Shown here piece after piece: positions 43,896-53,553 of a DNA stretch of 64,000 nucleotides. The stretch spans positions 28,761 to 92,760 of the forward strand of contig JAUJNZ010000009.1 of assembly GCA_030447905.1 (NCBI GenBank). The letters run 5' to 3'. The first letter of the stretch is position 1; the number at the start of each line of letters is the position of its first letter. Under the pieces are notes generated by a model. It made no database searches. It saw nothing but the letters and a program-made list of their open reading frames with translations, and was not told the origin of the DNA. The position numbers and the translations under genes were made by a program. Source of the DNA: Thermoleophilaceae bacterium. GTDB lineage: Bacteria; Actinomycetota; Thermoleophilia; Solirubrobacterales; Thermoleophilaceae.

Positions 43896-46204
43896 GCGGC
43901 CCCGTCGCCGCCGAGCGGCTCGAGCTGCCGGTCGAGGGCATGACCTGCGCGTCGTGCGCGAACCGGATCGAGCGCCGGCTCAACAGCCTCGAGGGCGTCG
44001 AGGCGGCGGTCAACTTCGCTACCGAGAAGGCGGCCGTCACCTTCGACCCCGCCCAGGCCACAACCGACGACCTCCTCGGCGCGGTCGAGGCGGCCGGCTA
44101 CCGAGCCACCCTGCCAGAGGAGCGGGTCGGCGAGGAGGGCGGCCTCGACCTCGAGGACGAGCACGTCCGCGCGCTGCGCCACCGCCTGACCGGCGCCGCG
44201 GCCCTCTCGGTCCCGCTTCTCCTCGTATCGATGGTGCCGGCCCTCCAGTTCGAGTTCTGGCAGTGGCTCGCCCTCCAGCTCGCGACGCCGGTCGTCCTCT
44301 GGGCGGGATGGCCCTTCCACCGCACGGCGTGGCGGAACCTCCGCCACGGGACGGCGTCCATGGACACCCTGGTCTCGATCGGCACGCTCGCCGCCTGGGG
44401 CTGGTCGGTCGTCGCGCTCTTCTTCCTCGGGGCCGGCCGGCCCGGGATGGAGATGGGCATGAGCCTCGTCGTCGACCGGGGGACGGGCGTCGAGCACATC
44501 TACCTCGAGGCCGCCGGGGTCGTGACGACGCTCATCCTGGCGGGGCGCTACTTCGAGGCCCGCGCCAAGCGCCGCGCGGGTGCCGCGCTCGAGGCCCTGC
44601 TCGAGCTCGGGGCCAAGGACGTCGCCGTACTCGACGCCGAGGGGGGTGAGCACCGGGTGCCCGTCGACCGGCTCGAGGTCGGCGAGCGCTTCGTCGTGCG
44701 GCCGGGCGAGAAGGTCGCGACCGACGGCGTCGTCGAGGAGGGCTCCTCGGCGATCGACCAGGCGCTGCTCACCGGCGAGTCGGTCCCCGTCGAGAAGGGA
44801 CCCGGCGACGAGGTCGTGGGCGCGACGGTGAACGCCGGCGGCCGCCTCGTCGTGCGCGCCACCCGCGTCGGCTCGGACACCGCCCTCGCCCAGATCGGCC
44901 GCCTCGTCGAGGACGCCCAGACCGGCAAGGCGCCGGTGCAGCGCCTCGCCGACCGCATCTCCGGGGTCTTCGTGCCGATCGTAATCGCCCTCGCCGCGGC
45001 GACGCTCGGCTTCTGGCTCGGCGACGGCGCAGGGGCGGCCTTCGCCTTCGCCGCCGCGGTGGCCGTCCTCATCATCGCCTGCCCGTGCGCGCTCGGTCTT
45101 GCCACCCCGACGGCGCTCCTCGTCGGCACCGGCCGCGGAGCCCAGCTCGGGATCCTGATCAAGGGGCCCGAGGTGCTCGAGTGGACCCGCCGCGTCGACA
45201 CAGTGGTGCTCGACAAGACCGGGACGGTGACGACCGGCGAGATGAAGCTCGTCGAGGTCGTCGTGGCGGAGGGCGAGGAGGGCGAGGAGGCTCTGCGCCT
45301 GGTCGGCGCCCTCGAGGACGCCTCCGAGCACCCGATCGCTCGGGCGATCGCCGGCGCCGCTCGCTCGGAGCTCGGCGAGCTTCCTGGGGCCGATGGCTTC
45401 CTAAGCCGCGAGGGCCTGGGCGTTGAGGGGGTCGTCGCCGGCCACGGCCTCGTCGTGGGGCGGCCGAGGCTCCTGGCCGACTGGGGGCTTCACCTCCCGC
45501 CCGAGCTCGAGCGCGCGCGCGAGGCCGCTGAGGCTGAGGGCCGGACGGCGATCGCCGCCGGCTGGGACGGCGCGGCGCGGGCGGTGCTCGTGGTGGCCGA
45601 CACGCCTAAGCCGACGAGCGCGGAGGCGATCCGCCGCCTGAGGCGGCTCGGGCTGCGCCCGGTCCTGCTGACCGGCGACACCGAGGCGAGCGCCCGGGCG
45701 GTCGCCGCCGAGGTCGGGGTCGAGGAGTTCATCTCCGAGGTCCTCCCCGCCGACAAGGCCGACGTCGTTCGCCGGCTCCAAGGCGAAGGACGGGTGGTGG
45801 CCATGGTCGGCGACGGCGTCAACGACGCGCCGGCACTGGCGCAGGCCGACCTCGGCCTCGCCATCGGAACCGGGACCGACGTGGCCATCGAGGCTTCCGA
45901 CCTCACGCTGATGTCGGGGGACCTGCGCGCGGCCGTCGACGCCATCCGCCTCTCGCGGCGCACCCTTCGCACCATCAAGGGCAACCTCTTCTGGGCCTTC
46001 GCCTACAACGTCGTGCTCATCCCGGTGGCCGCGCTCGGGTTCCTCAACCCGCTCTTCGCCGGAGCGGCGATGGCCCTCTCGAGCGTCTTCGTCGTGACTA
46101 ACTCGCTGCGACTGCGCGGGTTCCGAGCCGAGCGCGCGGACGAGCCGCCCCTGACGGGGCAGGCCGCGCGAGGGCGGGGGCCGGTGGCCGTGGCAAGCCG
46201 ATGA
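43892..46204 (+). CDS. copA: Cu(I)-exporting P1B-type ATPase
   Basis: 770 residues. N-terminal HMA domain with CASC (19-22), eight membrane helices, the CPC ion site (about 397-399), phosphorylation DKTGT (about 440), SEHPIA His-Pro motif (about 480), and GDGVNDAPA (about 640). ATGA overlap with the His-rich gene. Exports Cu(I) from the cytoplasm. The last 25 residues are polar and outside the domain. Confidence 0.96.
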   Translation: MSGPVAAERLELPVEGMTCASCANRIERRLNSLEGVEAAVNFATEKAAVTFDPAQATTDDLLGAVEAAGYRATLPEERVGEEGGLDLEDEHVRALRHRLTGAAALSVPLLLVSMVPALQFEFWQWLALQLATPVVLWAGWPFHRTAWRNLRHGTASMDTLVSIGTLAAWGWSVVALFFLGAGRPGMEMGMSLVVDRGTGVEHIYLEAAGVVTTLILAGRYFEARAKRRAGAALEALLELGAKDVAVLDAEGGEHRVPVDRLEVGERFVVRPGEKVATDGVVEEGSSAIDQALLTGESVPVEKGPGDEVVGATVNAGGRLVVRATRVGSDTALAQIGRLVEDAQTGKAPVQRLADRISGVFVPIVIALAAATLGFWLGDGAGAAFAFAAAVAVLIIACPCALGLATPTALLVGTGRGAQLGILIKGPEVLEWTRRVDTVVLDKTGTVTTGEMKLVEVVVAEGEEGEEALRLVGALEDASEHPIARAIAGAARSELGELPGADGFLSREGLGVEGVVAGHGLVVGRPRLLADWGLHLPPELERAREAAEAEGRTAIAAGWDGAARAVLVVADTPKPTSAEAIRRLRRLGLRPVLLTGDTEASARAVAAEVGVEEFISEVLPADKADVVRRLQGEGRVVAMVGDGVNDAPALAQADLGLAIGTGTDVAIEASDLTLMSGDLRAAVDAIRLSRRTLRTIKGNLFWAFAYNVVLIPVAALGFLNPLFAGAAMALSSVFVVTNSLRLRGFRAERADEPPLTGQAARGRGPVAVASR

Positions 46205-46337
46205 CGCGCGTCGTTCGCGGCAGGCCCGCAACTGCCCGGTACCGCTAGCAGCGAGTAAGCGGGTGACGCCTCTCGCCTCGGCGTCCGAGGCCGGGACGTG
46301 GCCGCCAGAGAACGGCAGGGCGAGATACTGGCTGGGC

Positions 46338-46727
46338 ATGAGCCTGATCGTCGACGGGATGAACGTGATCGGATCGCGCCCCGACGGGTGGTGGCGCGAC
46401 CGCCGCGGGGCAATGGAGGCCCTGGTCGGGCGGCTCGCGGCGCTGGCGCAGGACGAGCGACGACCGGTGATCGTCGTCTTCGACGGGCGGCCGTTCGATC
46501 TGGCCGCTCCCCAGGGCGAGGTAGAGGTGGTGTTCGCCAAGCGACGGGGTCGGGACGCCGCCGACGACGACATAGTGGCGCTCGTCGAGCGGGCGGCAGA
46601 GCCAGCCGGTCTGCGCGTGGTCACCTCCGACGAGGACCTCGCCGGGCGGGTCCGCGCGCGCGGGGCCGAGGTCGTCGGGGCCGGCAAGTTTCGCCGGCGC
46701 CTCGACGCGCTCGGCGACCGGGACTAG
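46338..46727 (+). CDS. NYN/PIN-like RNase domain protein
   Basis: 129 residues. MSLIVDGMNVIGSRPDGW with the catalytic Asp6, IVVFDGRPFD and ADDDIVALVERA, then VVTSDEDLAGRVRARGAEV: the NYN (YacP-like) nuclease pattern with four acidic residues. ATG 46338 fits the family start; the upstream frame to 46263 is unlikely. May degrade RNA. Confidence 0.85.
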   Translation: MSLIVDGMNVIGSRPDGWWRDRRGAMEALVGRLAALAQDERRPVIVVFDGRPFDLAAPQGEVEVVFAKRRGRDAADDDIVALVERAAEPAGLRVVTSDEDLAGRVRARGAEVVGAGKFRRRLDALGDRD

Positions 46728-46759
46728 TCTCCGGCGCCCCGATCTACCCTGCGCCGCCG

Positions 46760-48226
46760 ATGCCCCGCGCCTCGCGACTGCTCCACCGCCGGGCCCTGAC
46801 CCGCCGGCGACTCCTCGCCGCCTCGGGCGCGGCGGCGCTCGCCGCCGGCGCGGGGTCGGTGCTGCCCGCCTGCGGCGGGCTCGGAGGGCGTGGCGGCCAG
46901 GGTCGCGTCGCGATCGTCGGCGCCGGTCTCGCCGGGCTCGTGGCCGCGTACGAGCTCGAGCGCGACGGCTTCGAGGTCGTCCTGCTCGAGGCCCGCAAGC
47001 GGCCGGGGGGGCGCGTCCGCAGCATCCGCGATCCGTTCTTCGCTGATCAGGTCGCCGAGCTCGGTGGCGAGTACATCGACCGCTCGCATCGTGTCGTGCT
47101 CTTCTACCTGAACCGGTTGGAAATCGGCCTCGACGACCTGCGGGGCCTCGGCCCCGGGCTCCAGCCAGCGATCTTCGTGGACGGTCAGCGCCGTCGGTAT
47201 CCCGAAGTCGTCACGCCGGAGATCCAGGTCGAGCTCGACCGTTTCGACGCCGCCGTCGAGACCTTGGCCCGGCCGCTCGATCCCGAGAACCCTCCGGCCC
47301 GCGGCGGCGCGGCGCTCGACGAGCGCTCGGTCGGCGACCTGATCGACGAGCTCGCCCTCGAGCCGACCGCCCGCGAGCTGGTCGAGCGTCAGCTGCGCGA
47401 CGAATACACGGTGGAGACCGATCGCCTCTCGCTGCTCTTCCACGCCGCGCTGACCAAGCTCTACGCCGGTGCCGACGACTCGGGCGACGAGGCCTTCCGG
47501 ATCAATGGCGGCAACGACAAGCTGCTGTCGGGGCTGATCGAAGAGATCGATGCGAAGGTCGATGTCGATGCCCCGGTGACGGCGATCGAGCGGCGCTCGG
47601 ACCGAGTGCTCATCTCGGTTGACGGTGTGCGCGAGGTCGAGGCCGAGTTCTGCATCGTCACCGCACCTCTGCCGCTCGTGGCCGAGATCGACTTCCGGCC
47701 AGCCCTTCCGCGGGTACTGCGCACCGCCGCCTCCGAGCTCCAGTACGGCGTGGCGACCAAGACCCCGCTTCAGTACGCCCGCCGCTTCTGGGTCAACGAG
47801 GGTCTCGACGGCGACGCGCTGACCGACCTCTCGATCGGGACCACCTGGGAGGCCACGACCGCGCAGACCGGTCGTCCGGGCATCCTCATGTCCTACGCGT
47901 CGGGAGCCGACGGCAAGCAGCTCACGCGGCTGTCGGACAGCCAGCGGATCGCCCGGGCGGCGAACGAGATCGAGGAGGTCTATCCCGAGGCCCGGGGCCG
48001 GATCGAGTCGGCGGCGACGGTTGCCTGGTCGAAGGAGGCGTACGCGCGCGGCGCCTTCGCCGCCTATGCCCCCGGGCAGGTGACCCGCTTCTGGCGCGCC
48101 CTGCGGCGGCCGGTCGGGCCGATCTACCTGGCCGGCGACCACGTCGACGCCTACACGGGATACATGGAGGGCGCGATGCGCAGCGGCCGGCGCGTGGCGC
48201 GGGCGATCGCGGAGCGGGCGACCTAG
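46760..48226 (+). CDS. FAD-dependent amine oxidase, Tat-type lipoprotein
   Basis: 488 residues. N terminus has a twin-arginine TRRRLLAAS and a lipobox ending LPAC (Cys38), suggesting a Tat-exported lipoprotein. The FAD loop reads AIVGAGLAGLVAAYELER; the C-terminal GPIYLAGDHVDAYTGYMEGA is the flavin-binding amine-oxidase end. Similar to monoamine oxidases. Substrate unknown. Stop overlaps the convergent gene's stop by four bases. Confidence 0.88.
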   Translation: MPRASRLLHRRALTRRRLLAASGAAALAAGAGSVLPACGGLGGRGGQGRVAIVGAGLAGLVAAYELERDGFEVVLLEARKRPGGRVRSIRDPFFADQVAELGGEYIDRSHRVVLFYLNRLEIGLDDLRGLGPGLQPAIFVDGQRRRYPEVVTPEIQVELDRFDAAVETLARPLDPENPPARGGAALDERSVGDLIDELALEPTARELVERQLRDEYTVETDRLSLLFHAALTKLYAGADDSGDEAFRINGGNDKLLSGLIEEIDAKVDVDAPVTAIERRSDRVLISVDGVREVEAEFCIVTAPLPLVAEIDFRPALPRVLRTAASELQYGVATKTPLQYARRFWVNEGLDGDALTDLSIGTTWEATTAQTGRPGILMSYASGADGKQLTRLSDSQRIARAANEIEEVYPEARGRIESAATVAWSKEAYARGAFAAYAPGQVTRFWRALRRPVGPIYLAGDHVDAYTGYMEGAMRSGRRVARAIAERAT

Positions 48227-49128
48227 CCGCGCGACCAGCCGGACGTCCGAAGCTCTCCGAGGGCGGCGACGAAGGTCTTCTCGAGGTCGGCCAGCTCGCG
48301 CTGGGCGCCCGCCGCGCACTCGCGGGCTCGCGCCCGGGCCTCCGAGGTCAGGCAGAAGTCAAAGGCCTCGCCGAGGGCTTCGTCGCGGACCGAGGCGGCC
48401 GACAGGACCGCCGGCCAGCCGATCGCCTCGGCCTGCCGGGTGACCTTCGCCCCCCCGGCGATCGGGTCGATGGCCACCGCGGGGACGCCCTCGCGCAGGG
48501 CGAGCACGAGGCCGTGCAGCCGGGTGGTCACCACGACGTCTGAGCGCGCGATCAGCGATGTGACCTCGGCGGCGCTGCGCACCCGGTCGGCGTCGAGGAG
48601 GTCGGTGTCGGTGTGAAAGAGCGCCGTCGGGCGTACGTCGGGCAGCCGGGCGATCGCCTCGGCGGCCGCCCGGTGAAGGCCGTCGGAGTACTCGCCCTGG
48701 GCTTGGGCGAGCAGGACGGCGGTGACCGGCAGGGCGGGAGTGGGTTCGGCGGCAAACGACAGGTCGGGCCGGGCGCGGTCGTTCGCAGCGCCGTCGCGCT
48801 CGAAGAGCAGGTCGAACGGGTTCCAGGCGCCCTCGCCCTCGAGCATGGTCAGGTCCACGCCGACGAGCGGGCGCCCGCCGAAGCGCTCGACGAGCTGCGC
48901 TGGCAGCGGCCGGCGCCCGAAGGGCCCGCAGACGAAGATCACCCGGTCGTAGTCGGCGGGATCTGCGGTGCGCCAATCGATCCCACCGCCCACGAGGGGA
49001 GCGTTGGCCACCTCATAAGCGATCCGCGCCCGGTCGAGCCAACCGCAGAGAACGTCGCGGGCGAGCAGGTCGCCGACGGTGGCCACGACCTCGTCGAAAC
49101 TGAACCAGCCCGCGACGAGGCTCTTCAT
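48223..49128 (-). CDS. Polysaccharide pyruvyl transferase family protein
   Basis: 301 residues. VVVTTRLHGLVLALREGVPAVAIDP is the hallmark of the family (TRLHG), with GVDLTMLEG and PVTAVLLAQAQGEYSDG. It would add pyruvyl groups to a glycan, or act in another glycosyl-type transfer; the family is functionally broad. ATG 49128 lies 5 bases after the hydrolase stop. Confidence 0.8.
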   Translation of the reverse strand: MKSLVAGWFSFDEVVATVGDLLARDVLCGWLDRARIAYEVANAPLVGGGIDWRTADPADYDRVIFVCGPFGRRPLPAQLVERFGGRPLVGVDLTMLEGEGAWNPFDLLFERDGAANDRARPDLSFAAEPTPALPVTAVLLAQAQGEYSDGLHRAAAEAIARLPDVRPTALFHTDTDLLDADRVRSAAEVTSLIARSDVVVTTRLHGLVLALREGVPAVAIDPIAGGAKVTRQAEAIGWPAVLSAASVRDEALGEAFDFCLTSEARARARECAAGAQRELADLEKTFVAALGELRTSGWSRG

Positions 49129-49133
49129 CCGCT

Positions 49134-50312
49134 TCAGGCGACGGCGGCGAGCGCGGGAGAGGGCACGCCGTCGAGGAAGTCGGCGATCGCGGCGTGGAAC
49201 CGGGCCGGGCGCTCGACGTGGGGCACGTGCCCGCAGCCGAGCTCTAGGTGACGGGCCGCGGGGAGGCGGGCGCGAACGTGGCGCGCAAAGCCGATCGGCA
49301 CGACCTCGTCGCGGCGACCCCACACGAACAGCGACTCGGGACCAAGGTCGTCGAGGCGCGACCAGAAGCGATCGGGCTCCTCGAGGTAGATCTGGCGCGC
49401 GGCGGCGTAGAAGGCGACGCGGCCGCGCGCAGTCAGGTACGCACGCAGGAACTCGTCGAGGGCCGCCCGGGCGCAGGGCGTCTCGGCCTCGGGCACCAGC
49501 CGGTGCAGCAGCCCTTCGACGAGCGGGCGCGGCGCGGCCTGAAGGAGGCCGAGCTCCGGGCGCACGAGGCGCAGGTAGGGCGCCCACGGGCGCTCGCATA
49601 GCCAGGCGAGCGAAGGCGCGGCGAGCACGAGGCCCTCGATGCGCTCGGGGTGGTCGAAGGCGACCTCGAGCGCCGCCCGACCGCCCATGCTGTGACCGAG
49701 CAGGTGGACGCGCTCGAGGCCGAGCGCGTCGAGCACGGAGACGACCGAGTCGGAGAAGAAGGCGGGGTCGTAAGCAGCGCGCAGCGGCTTGCCGGAGTCG
49801 CCGAAGCCGGGCAGGTCGATGGCGATCGTGCGGTAGCGACCGGACAGCGCCGCCACGGTGGTCAAGAACGAGGCCTTCGTGCCGCCGAGCCCGTGCAGCA
49901 TGACGAGCGGGGCACCGGTGCCCGCCTCGAGCAGGGAGAACCTCCGCCCGCTCGTGCGCACGGTCTCAGAGCGCAGGCGACCGGGCCCGTCGTCGGCGCT
50001 CGTCGCCGCCAGGAAGGCCACGGACAGATGGAGGTTGCGGCGCAGGACGAGGTCACCGCGACTGTAGGCCTCGAGGCCCGCGAAGAGATCGCGCTCGAGC
50101 GTCGCCCAGGTGGCGGCGTCGGCCCTCAGCTCGGCGTCGGCCCCGCCGCGCGGCGGCTCGAGCCGCAGGCCTCGCCGGCCGTCTTCGAAGACCGCGTCCC
50201 AGGCGGTCTCTCCGGTCACGGCGAGGCGCAGACGGGCTCGGCCGGCGGGCGCGTCGAAGACCGAAGGGTCGAAACGGTCGGCCAGGGTGCGAAGCGCGGC
50301 TGACGGTCGCAC
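49134..50312 (-). CDS. SCP2-like domain fused to alpha/beta-hydrolase
   Basis: The first 115 residues (SAALRTLADRFDPSVF, AELRADAATWATLERDLFAG, VLRRNLHLSVAFL) resemble an SCP2 sterol-carrier domain. Residues about 130-390 are an alpha/beta-hydrolase: LLGHSMGG nucleophile (near 203), LGCGHVPHVERP catalytic His (near 370). GTG 50312 gives 392 residues. A lipid-binding domain on a hydrolase suggests a hydrophobic ester substrate. Operonic with the pyruvyl-transferase gene. Confidence 0.82.
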   Translation of the reverse strand: MRPSAALRTLADRFDPSVFDAPAGRARLRLAVTGETAWDAVFEDGRRGLRLEPPRGGADAELRADAATWATLERDLFAGLEAYSRGDLVLRRNLHLSVAFLAATSADDGPGRLRSETVRTSGRRFSLLEAGTGAPLVMLHGLGGTKASFLTTVAALSGRYRTIAIDLPGFGDSGKPLRAAYDPAFFSDSVVSVLDALGLERVHLLGHSMGGRAALEVAFDHPERIEGLVLAAPSLAWLCERPWAPYLRLVRPELGLLQAAPRPLVEGLLHRLVPEAETPCARAALDEFLRAYLTARGRVAFYAAARQIYLEEPDRFWSRLDDLGPESLFVWGRRDEVVPIGFARHVRARLPAARHLELGCGHVPHVERPARFHAAIADFLDGVPSPALAAVA

Positions 50313-50470
50313 GGGCGCGAAGACTACCCGTCGGCTCGGCCCCTCAAGCCGGCCGGCCCGGGTCCTCGTCGCGCCCGCCGGCGGAGCTCCCAGCAGTGTC
50401 ACCCCTTTCCGAGCCGGGCGCCTATTCTGCCCGTTCCGGCCGGGGTTATCACCGCGCACTTTCGCCGCCC

Positions 50471-51030
50471 ATGACGGTCTACACGATCGGACACTCGACG
50501 CACTCGCTCGAGCGCCTCGTCGAGCTGCTGTCCGCGCACGGTGTGTTGCGCCTGGCCGACGTACGCACCGCGCCCCGCTCACGGCGCACGCCGCAGTTCA
50601 ACCTCGAGGCGCTGGCTGACGAGCTGCCGACCGGGGGCATCGACTACGTGCACTTGCCCGAGCTCGGCGGCTGGCGCTCGCCGCGACGGGATGTCGGTGA
50701 GAACGCCGGGTGGCGCAACCGCTCGTTCCGCGGCTACGCCGATCACATGGCCTCGGAGGAGTTCGCGACCGGGTTTTCGAGGCTGAGCGAGGCGGCCGCC
50801 GAGCGCCCGACCGCGGCGATGTGCGCGGAGGCGCCGTGGTGGCGCTGCCACCGGCGCCTGGTCGCCGACGCGTTCGTCGCGCGCGGGTGGGCGGTGTGTG
50901 TCACATCGGCCCGGACGGCCGGCTCGGGCGACACGAGCTCACGGAGTTCGCGCGCGTGGGAGAGGATGGCAGGGTGACGTACCCCCCATTCGGCGGGGAG
51001 CAGCTCGGGCCCGAGGGACGGAGGGCATAG
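50471..51030 (+). pseudogene. DUF488 protein with a GT-run frameshift
   Basis: From ATG 50471: MTVYTIGHSTHSLERLVELL and CAEAPWWRCHRRLVAD, the DUF488 pattern. At 50894-50901 (GTGTGTGT) the frame breaks: the natural continuation CHIGPDGRLGRHELTEFARV is two bases out of phase and ends at 51030. The unshifted frame would stop at 50977. A 2-base slippage in the GT run, real or sequencing, explains it. Confidence 0.75.
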
Positions 51031-51081
51031 GCGCGACCGCGGACAGCTCGTCAAGACGATGCCCCCGAAAGACTCGGGCGA

Positions 51082-51165
51082 TGCGGGCGAGAGGAATCGA
51101 ACCTCCACGCTCTTACGAGCACACGGTCCTGAGCCGTGCCTGTCTACCAGTTCCAGCACGCCCGC
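51082..51165 (-). tRNA. tRNA-Leu (CAG)
   Basis: Acceptor GCGGGCG with CGCCCGC, a long variable arm (TGCTCGTAAGAGC) typical of Leu tRNAs, anticodon stem CACGG/CCGTG with loop CTCAGGA giving CAG. T arm TTCGATT. No encoded CCA. Decodes CUG. Confidence 0.95.
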
Positions 51166-51211
51166 GCCGGGGTGCGGAGTTTAGCCGCGGGCGCTTTCGG
51201 GGTGGCGCCGC

Positions 51212-51850
51212 TTACGGCGTGACCGTGTCCGGCTTAGCCCGCGTTCCCCGCCGGACCGGCGTCCCGAAGACCTTGTCCCAGTAGGGAGCGCTGATCCCGA
51301 ACCCGCGCTCGTGGTCCTGGAAGTGGTGGCGCATGTGGAGCTCACGCAGCCAGCGGCCGGCGCGCGTGCGCGGGCGACCGTGGTGGAGGTGGTAGTGGGT
51401 CATGTCGTAGAGCAGGTAGCCGGCGAGGAAGCCGGCACCGAAGGCGAAGGCGGTGGGCAGATCGAGCACCACCCAGAAGGCGAGGAGGAAGAGGGAGGAC
51501 CCGGGGACGCTCACCGACGGCGGCATCACGAGCCGCAGCGGATCGTTTGGGTGATCGTGGTGGACTCCGTGGACGATCCAGTGAAAGCGCGCTCCGAGAC
51601 CTTCCTTGGGTTCGAAGTGGAAGATCGCCCGGTGGATCCAGTACTCGCTCAGGGTCCAGACGAGGTAGCCGCCTCCGACCCAGGCGAGCGCCGGCAGCGT
51701 CGCCATGCGACCGAACGCAAGCACCGCCAGGACGACGATCGCGGGCACGAAGATGATCGCCGGAACGACGGGATGGACGCGCGAGAGGCGCTCCATCCAA
51801 TCCCGGTCGAACATTCTCGGCGAGGCGCGGAGGACGTCCGTGCGGCGCAT
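51212..51850 (-). CDS. Fatty acid hydroxylase/sterol desaturase family membrane protein
   Basis: 212 residues, four to five membrane segments. Di-iron histidine clusters: HRAIFH, HGVHHDHP, HYHLHH and HMRHHFQ, in the usual order. GFGISAPYWDKVFGT closes the family pattern. ATG 51850 chosen; upstream ATG 51913 adds a non-conserved stretch. Similar to fatty-acid 2-hydroxylases and sterol C4/C5 enzymes. Confidence 0.88.
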   Translation of the reverse strand: MRRTDVLRASPRMFDRDWMERLSRVHPVVPAIIFVPAIVVLAVLAFGRMATLPALAWVGGGYLVWTLSEYWIHRAIFHFEPKEGLGARFHWIVHGVHHDHPNDPLRLVMPPSVSVPGSSLFLLAFWVVLDLPTAFAFGAGFLAGYLLYDMTHYHLHHGRPRTRAGRWLRELHMRHHFQDHERGFGISAPYWDKVFGTPVRRGTRAKPDTVTP

Positions 51851-51950
51851 GCCACGCAGCTTAGCCTCCGTCCGCGCCCAGGGCTGTCGGATGAGACCAC
51901 AAAGCCCTACCATTTGCCAGAGCGCGCCCGTCCGTCCGCGAGCCGAATCG

Positions 51951-52310
51951 ATGGCCCACCAACCTGATCGCGACCTCCTCCTCGACGAGCTCCTGCGGGA
52001 TGTACCGGAGGAGTGTCGCCCGGTGGCCGAGCTCTTTCGCCACAGCGCAGCCCGATCGCGCGTCGAGCGGGTGCTCGGCGCCGGCGGCGGCCCCTTCTTC
52101 GTCTTCTGCGAGCAGCTCGGGCTGGAAGTCTTCGACGCCGACCTCGACGTCCGCTACGACGAGGTGGTGCCCCTCGACGAGGAGGGCGAGGCGCTGTTGC
52201 GACTGGCGTTGCTCGCCCATCAGGAGCATCCCGAGACGATCGAGGACTACGCCGCGCGGCTTCGCTGGGCGAGCAACGGACCGAGCCCGGCGGGGACCGC
52301 CTCGGCCTGA
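51951..52310 (+). CDS. Hypothetical acidic protein (119 aa)
   Basis: MAHQPDRDLLLDELLRDVPE starts a soluble acidic protein with an FFVFCEQLGLEVFD core and an ALLRLALLAHQEHPETIEDY helix. No recognised domain. The GAATCG before ATG 51951 is not a strong Shine-Dalgarno. Lies between two convergently and divergently placed genes without operon partners. Confidence 0.6.
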   Translation: MAHQPDRDLLLDELLRDVPEECRPVAELFRHSAARSRVERVLGAGGGPFFVFCEQLGLEVFDADLDVRYDEVVPLDEEGEALLRLALLAHQEHPETIEDYAARLRWASNGPSPAGTASA

Positions 52311-52401
52311 GGCTCCGGCGAGCCGCCGCTCGCCCGAACCCACGCGATAAAATCTCCGGGGCCCGGAAGGAGGCGGCGAGACGGCGGCGAAGAGCCTCAC
52401 C

Positions 52402-53468
52402 GTGGACAGCCTGGTCCTGATCGAGCGCCTCGACGAGCTCATGGCCGAGGCCAAGCCGATTCCCTTTACCCGTGAGGCGCGCGTCGAGCGCGACGAGGTC
52501 TACAAGATCCTCGACCGGCTCCGGACGACACTGCCCGTCGAGTTCGAGCGCGTGCGCTGGATGGGCCGCGAGAGCGAGCAGGACGACGGCGTCGAGACGA
52601 GGCTGAAGGAGATCACGAGCGCGCTCGCCGAGCTGCGTCAGGCCCAGCAGGCGCAGGCGCAGCGCCCGAGCGCCCCGCCGCTCACCGTCGCCGCCGCGGG
52701 GCAGGTGCGTGAGGTCATCGAGGCCGCGGAGCGGACGGCTGCCGCCGTCGAGCGCGATGCGAACGCCGAGGCTCAGCGCCTACGGACCGAGGCCGAGGCT
52801 CACCTGGGGCGGGCCAAGGAGGAGGCTGACCGCCACCTGCGCGAGACCCGCGAGCGCGCCGCCGAGGAGGCCGCGGCCTACCTCAGCCGTGTCGAGGAGG
52901 CGACCAAGAAGATGCTCGAGCGCGCCAACAGCGCCGGCACGGAGATCAACGGGATGCTGGCGAGCCTCCGCGGCAGCGGCGGCTCGGTGATCGAGGACCT
53001 CGAGGCGATCATGGCCGGGTTGACGGAGATCGAAGTGCGTCGGACCGAGGCCGCGGCGCCGGCGAAGGCGCCGGCCGCGCCGAAGCGCGCGGAGGCAGTC
53101 ACTCCGGGAGCCACGGCGACGATCGTGGCCTCGCCTGCGCCCGAGTCCCGGCGCCCGGCGCGGTCCCCCGCCCGACCGGCGACTCCCGCCCCTCCGGCGG
53201 CCCCTGGCGCGATGACCGCTCGCATGCCATCCCCGCGGACGGCTCCGGTCCCGGCGGACTCTGCTCCCCGGAGCCAGGGCCCAGGCAGCAAAGCCCTCCC
53301 GCCCCCGCGCCGCGAGCGCGCCCCGGCGCCTCTCGCCCCGCCCGCGGTCGGGGCGTACCGATCGTGGAGCGTTTCGACGGCGAGCGGCCCCAGGCACGGC
53401 CGTCGCCTCCGGCGCCGGGAGCCTCGGGCGAGGCCGTCCTGGCCAAGCCGACGCGTGGGGGCCACTGA
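52402..53468 (+). CDS. Coiled-coil DivIVA-like protein, probable frameshift near the end
   Basis: GTG 52402. Residues 1-60 look like the N-terminal membrane-targeting part of DivIVA-type proteins (KPIPFTREARVERDEVYKIL); residues about 85-210 are a coiled coil (AAERTAAAVERDANAEAQRL, ADRHLRETRERAAEEAAAY). The tail is Pro/Ala-rich. In the initial frame it runs on to 53721 through transposase remnants, but another frame carries the plausible end VPIVERFDGERP ... KPTRGGH with stop 53468, so a single-base loss around 53280-53350 is likely. May organise the cell pole or septum. Confidence 0.65.
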
Positions 53469-53553
53469 CGGCCGGGCGAGTTCCTGGCCGCCCGCCGGCC
53501 GCGCCCCTTCGGCGGCGGCGTTTCCCTGGCGCGATGACATAACCGAGCTGGCC

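Noticed and set aside
53469..53553. IS5 left inverted repeat
   Set aside because: The sequence before the transposase start was compared by eye with the region after 54262 (TGTGAAACAGGTTCTTAG) and no matching inverted repeat was found.
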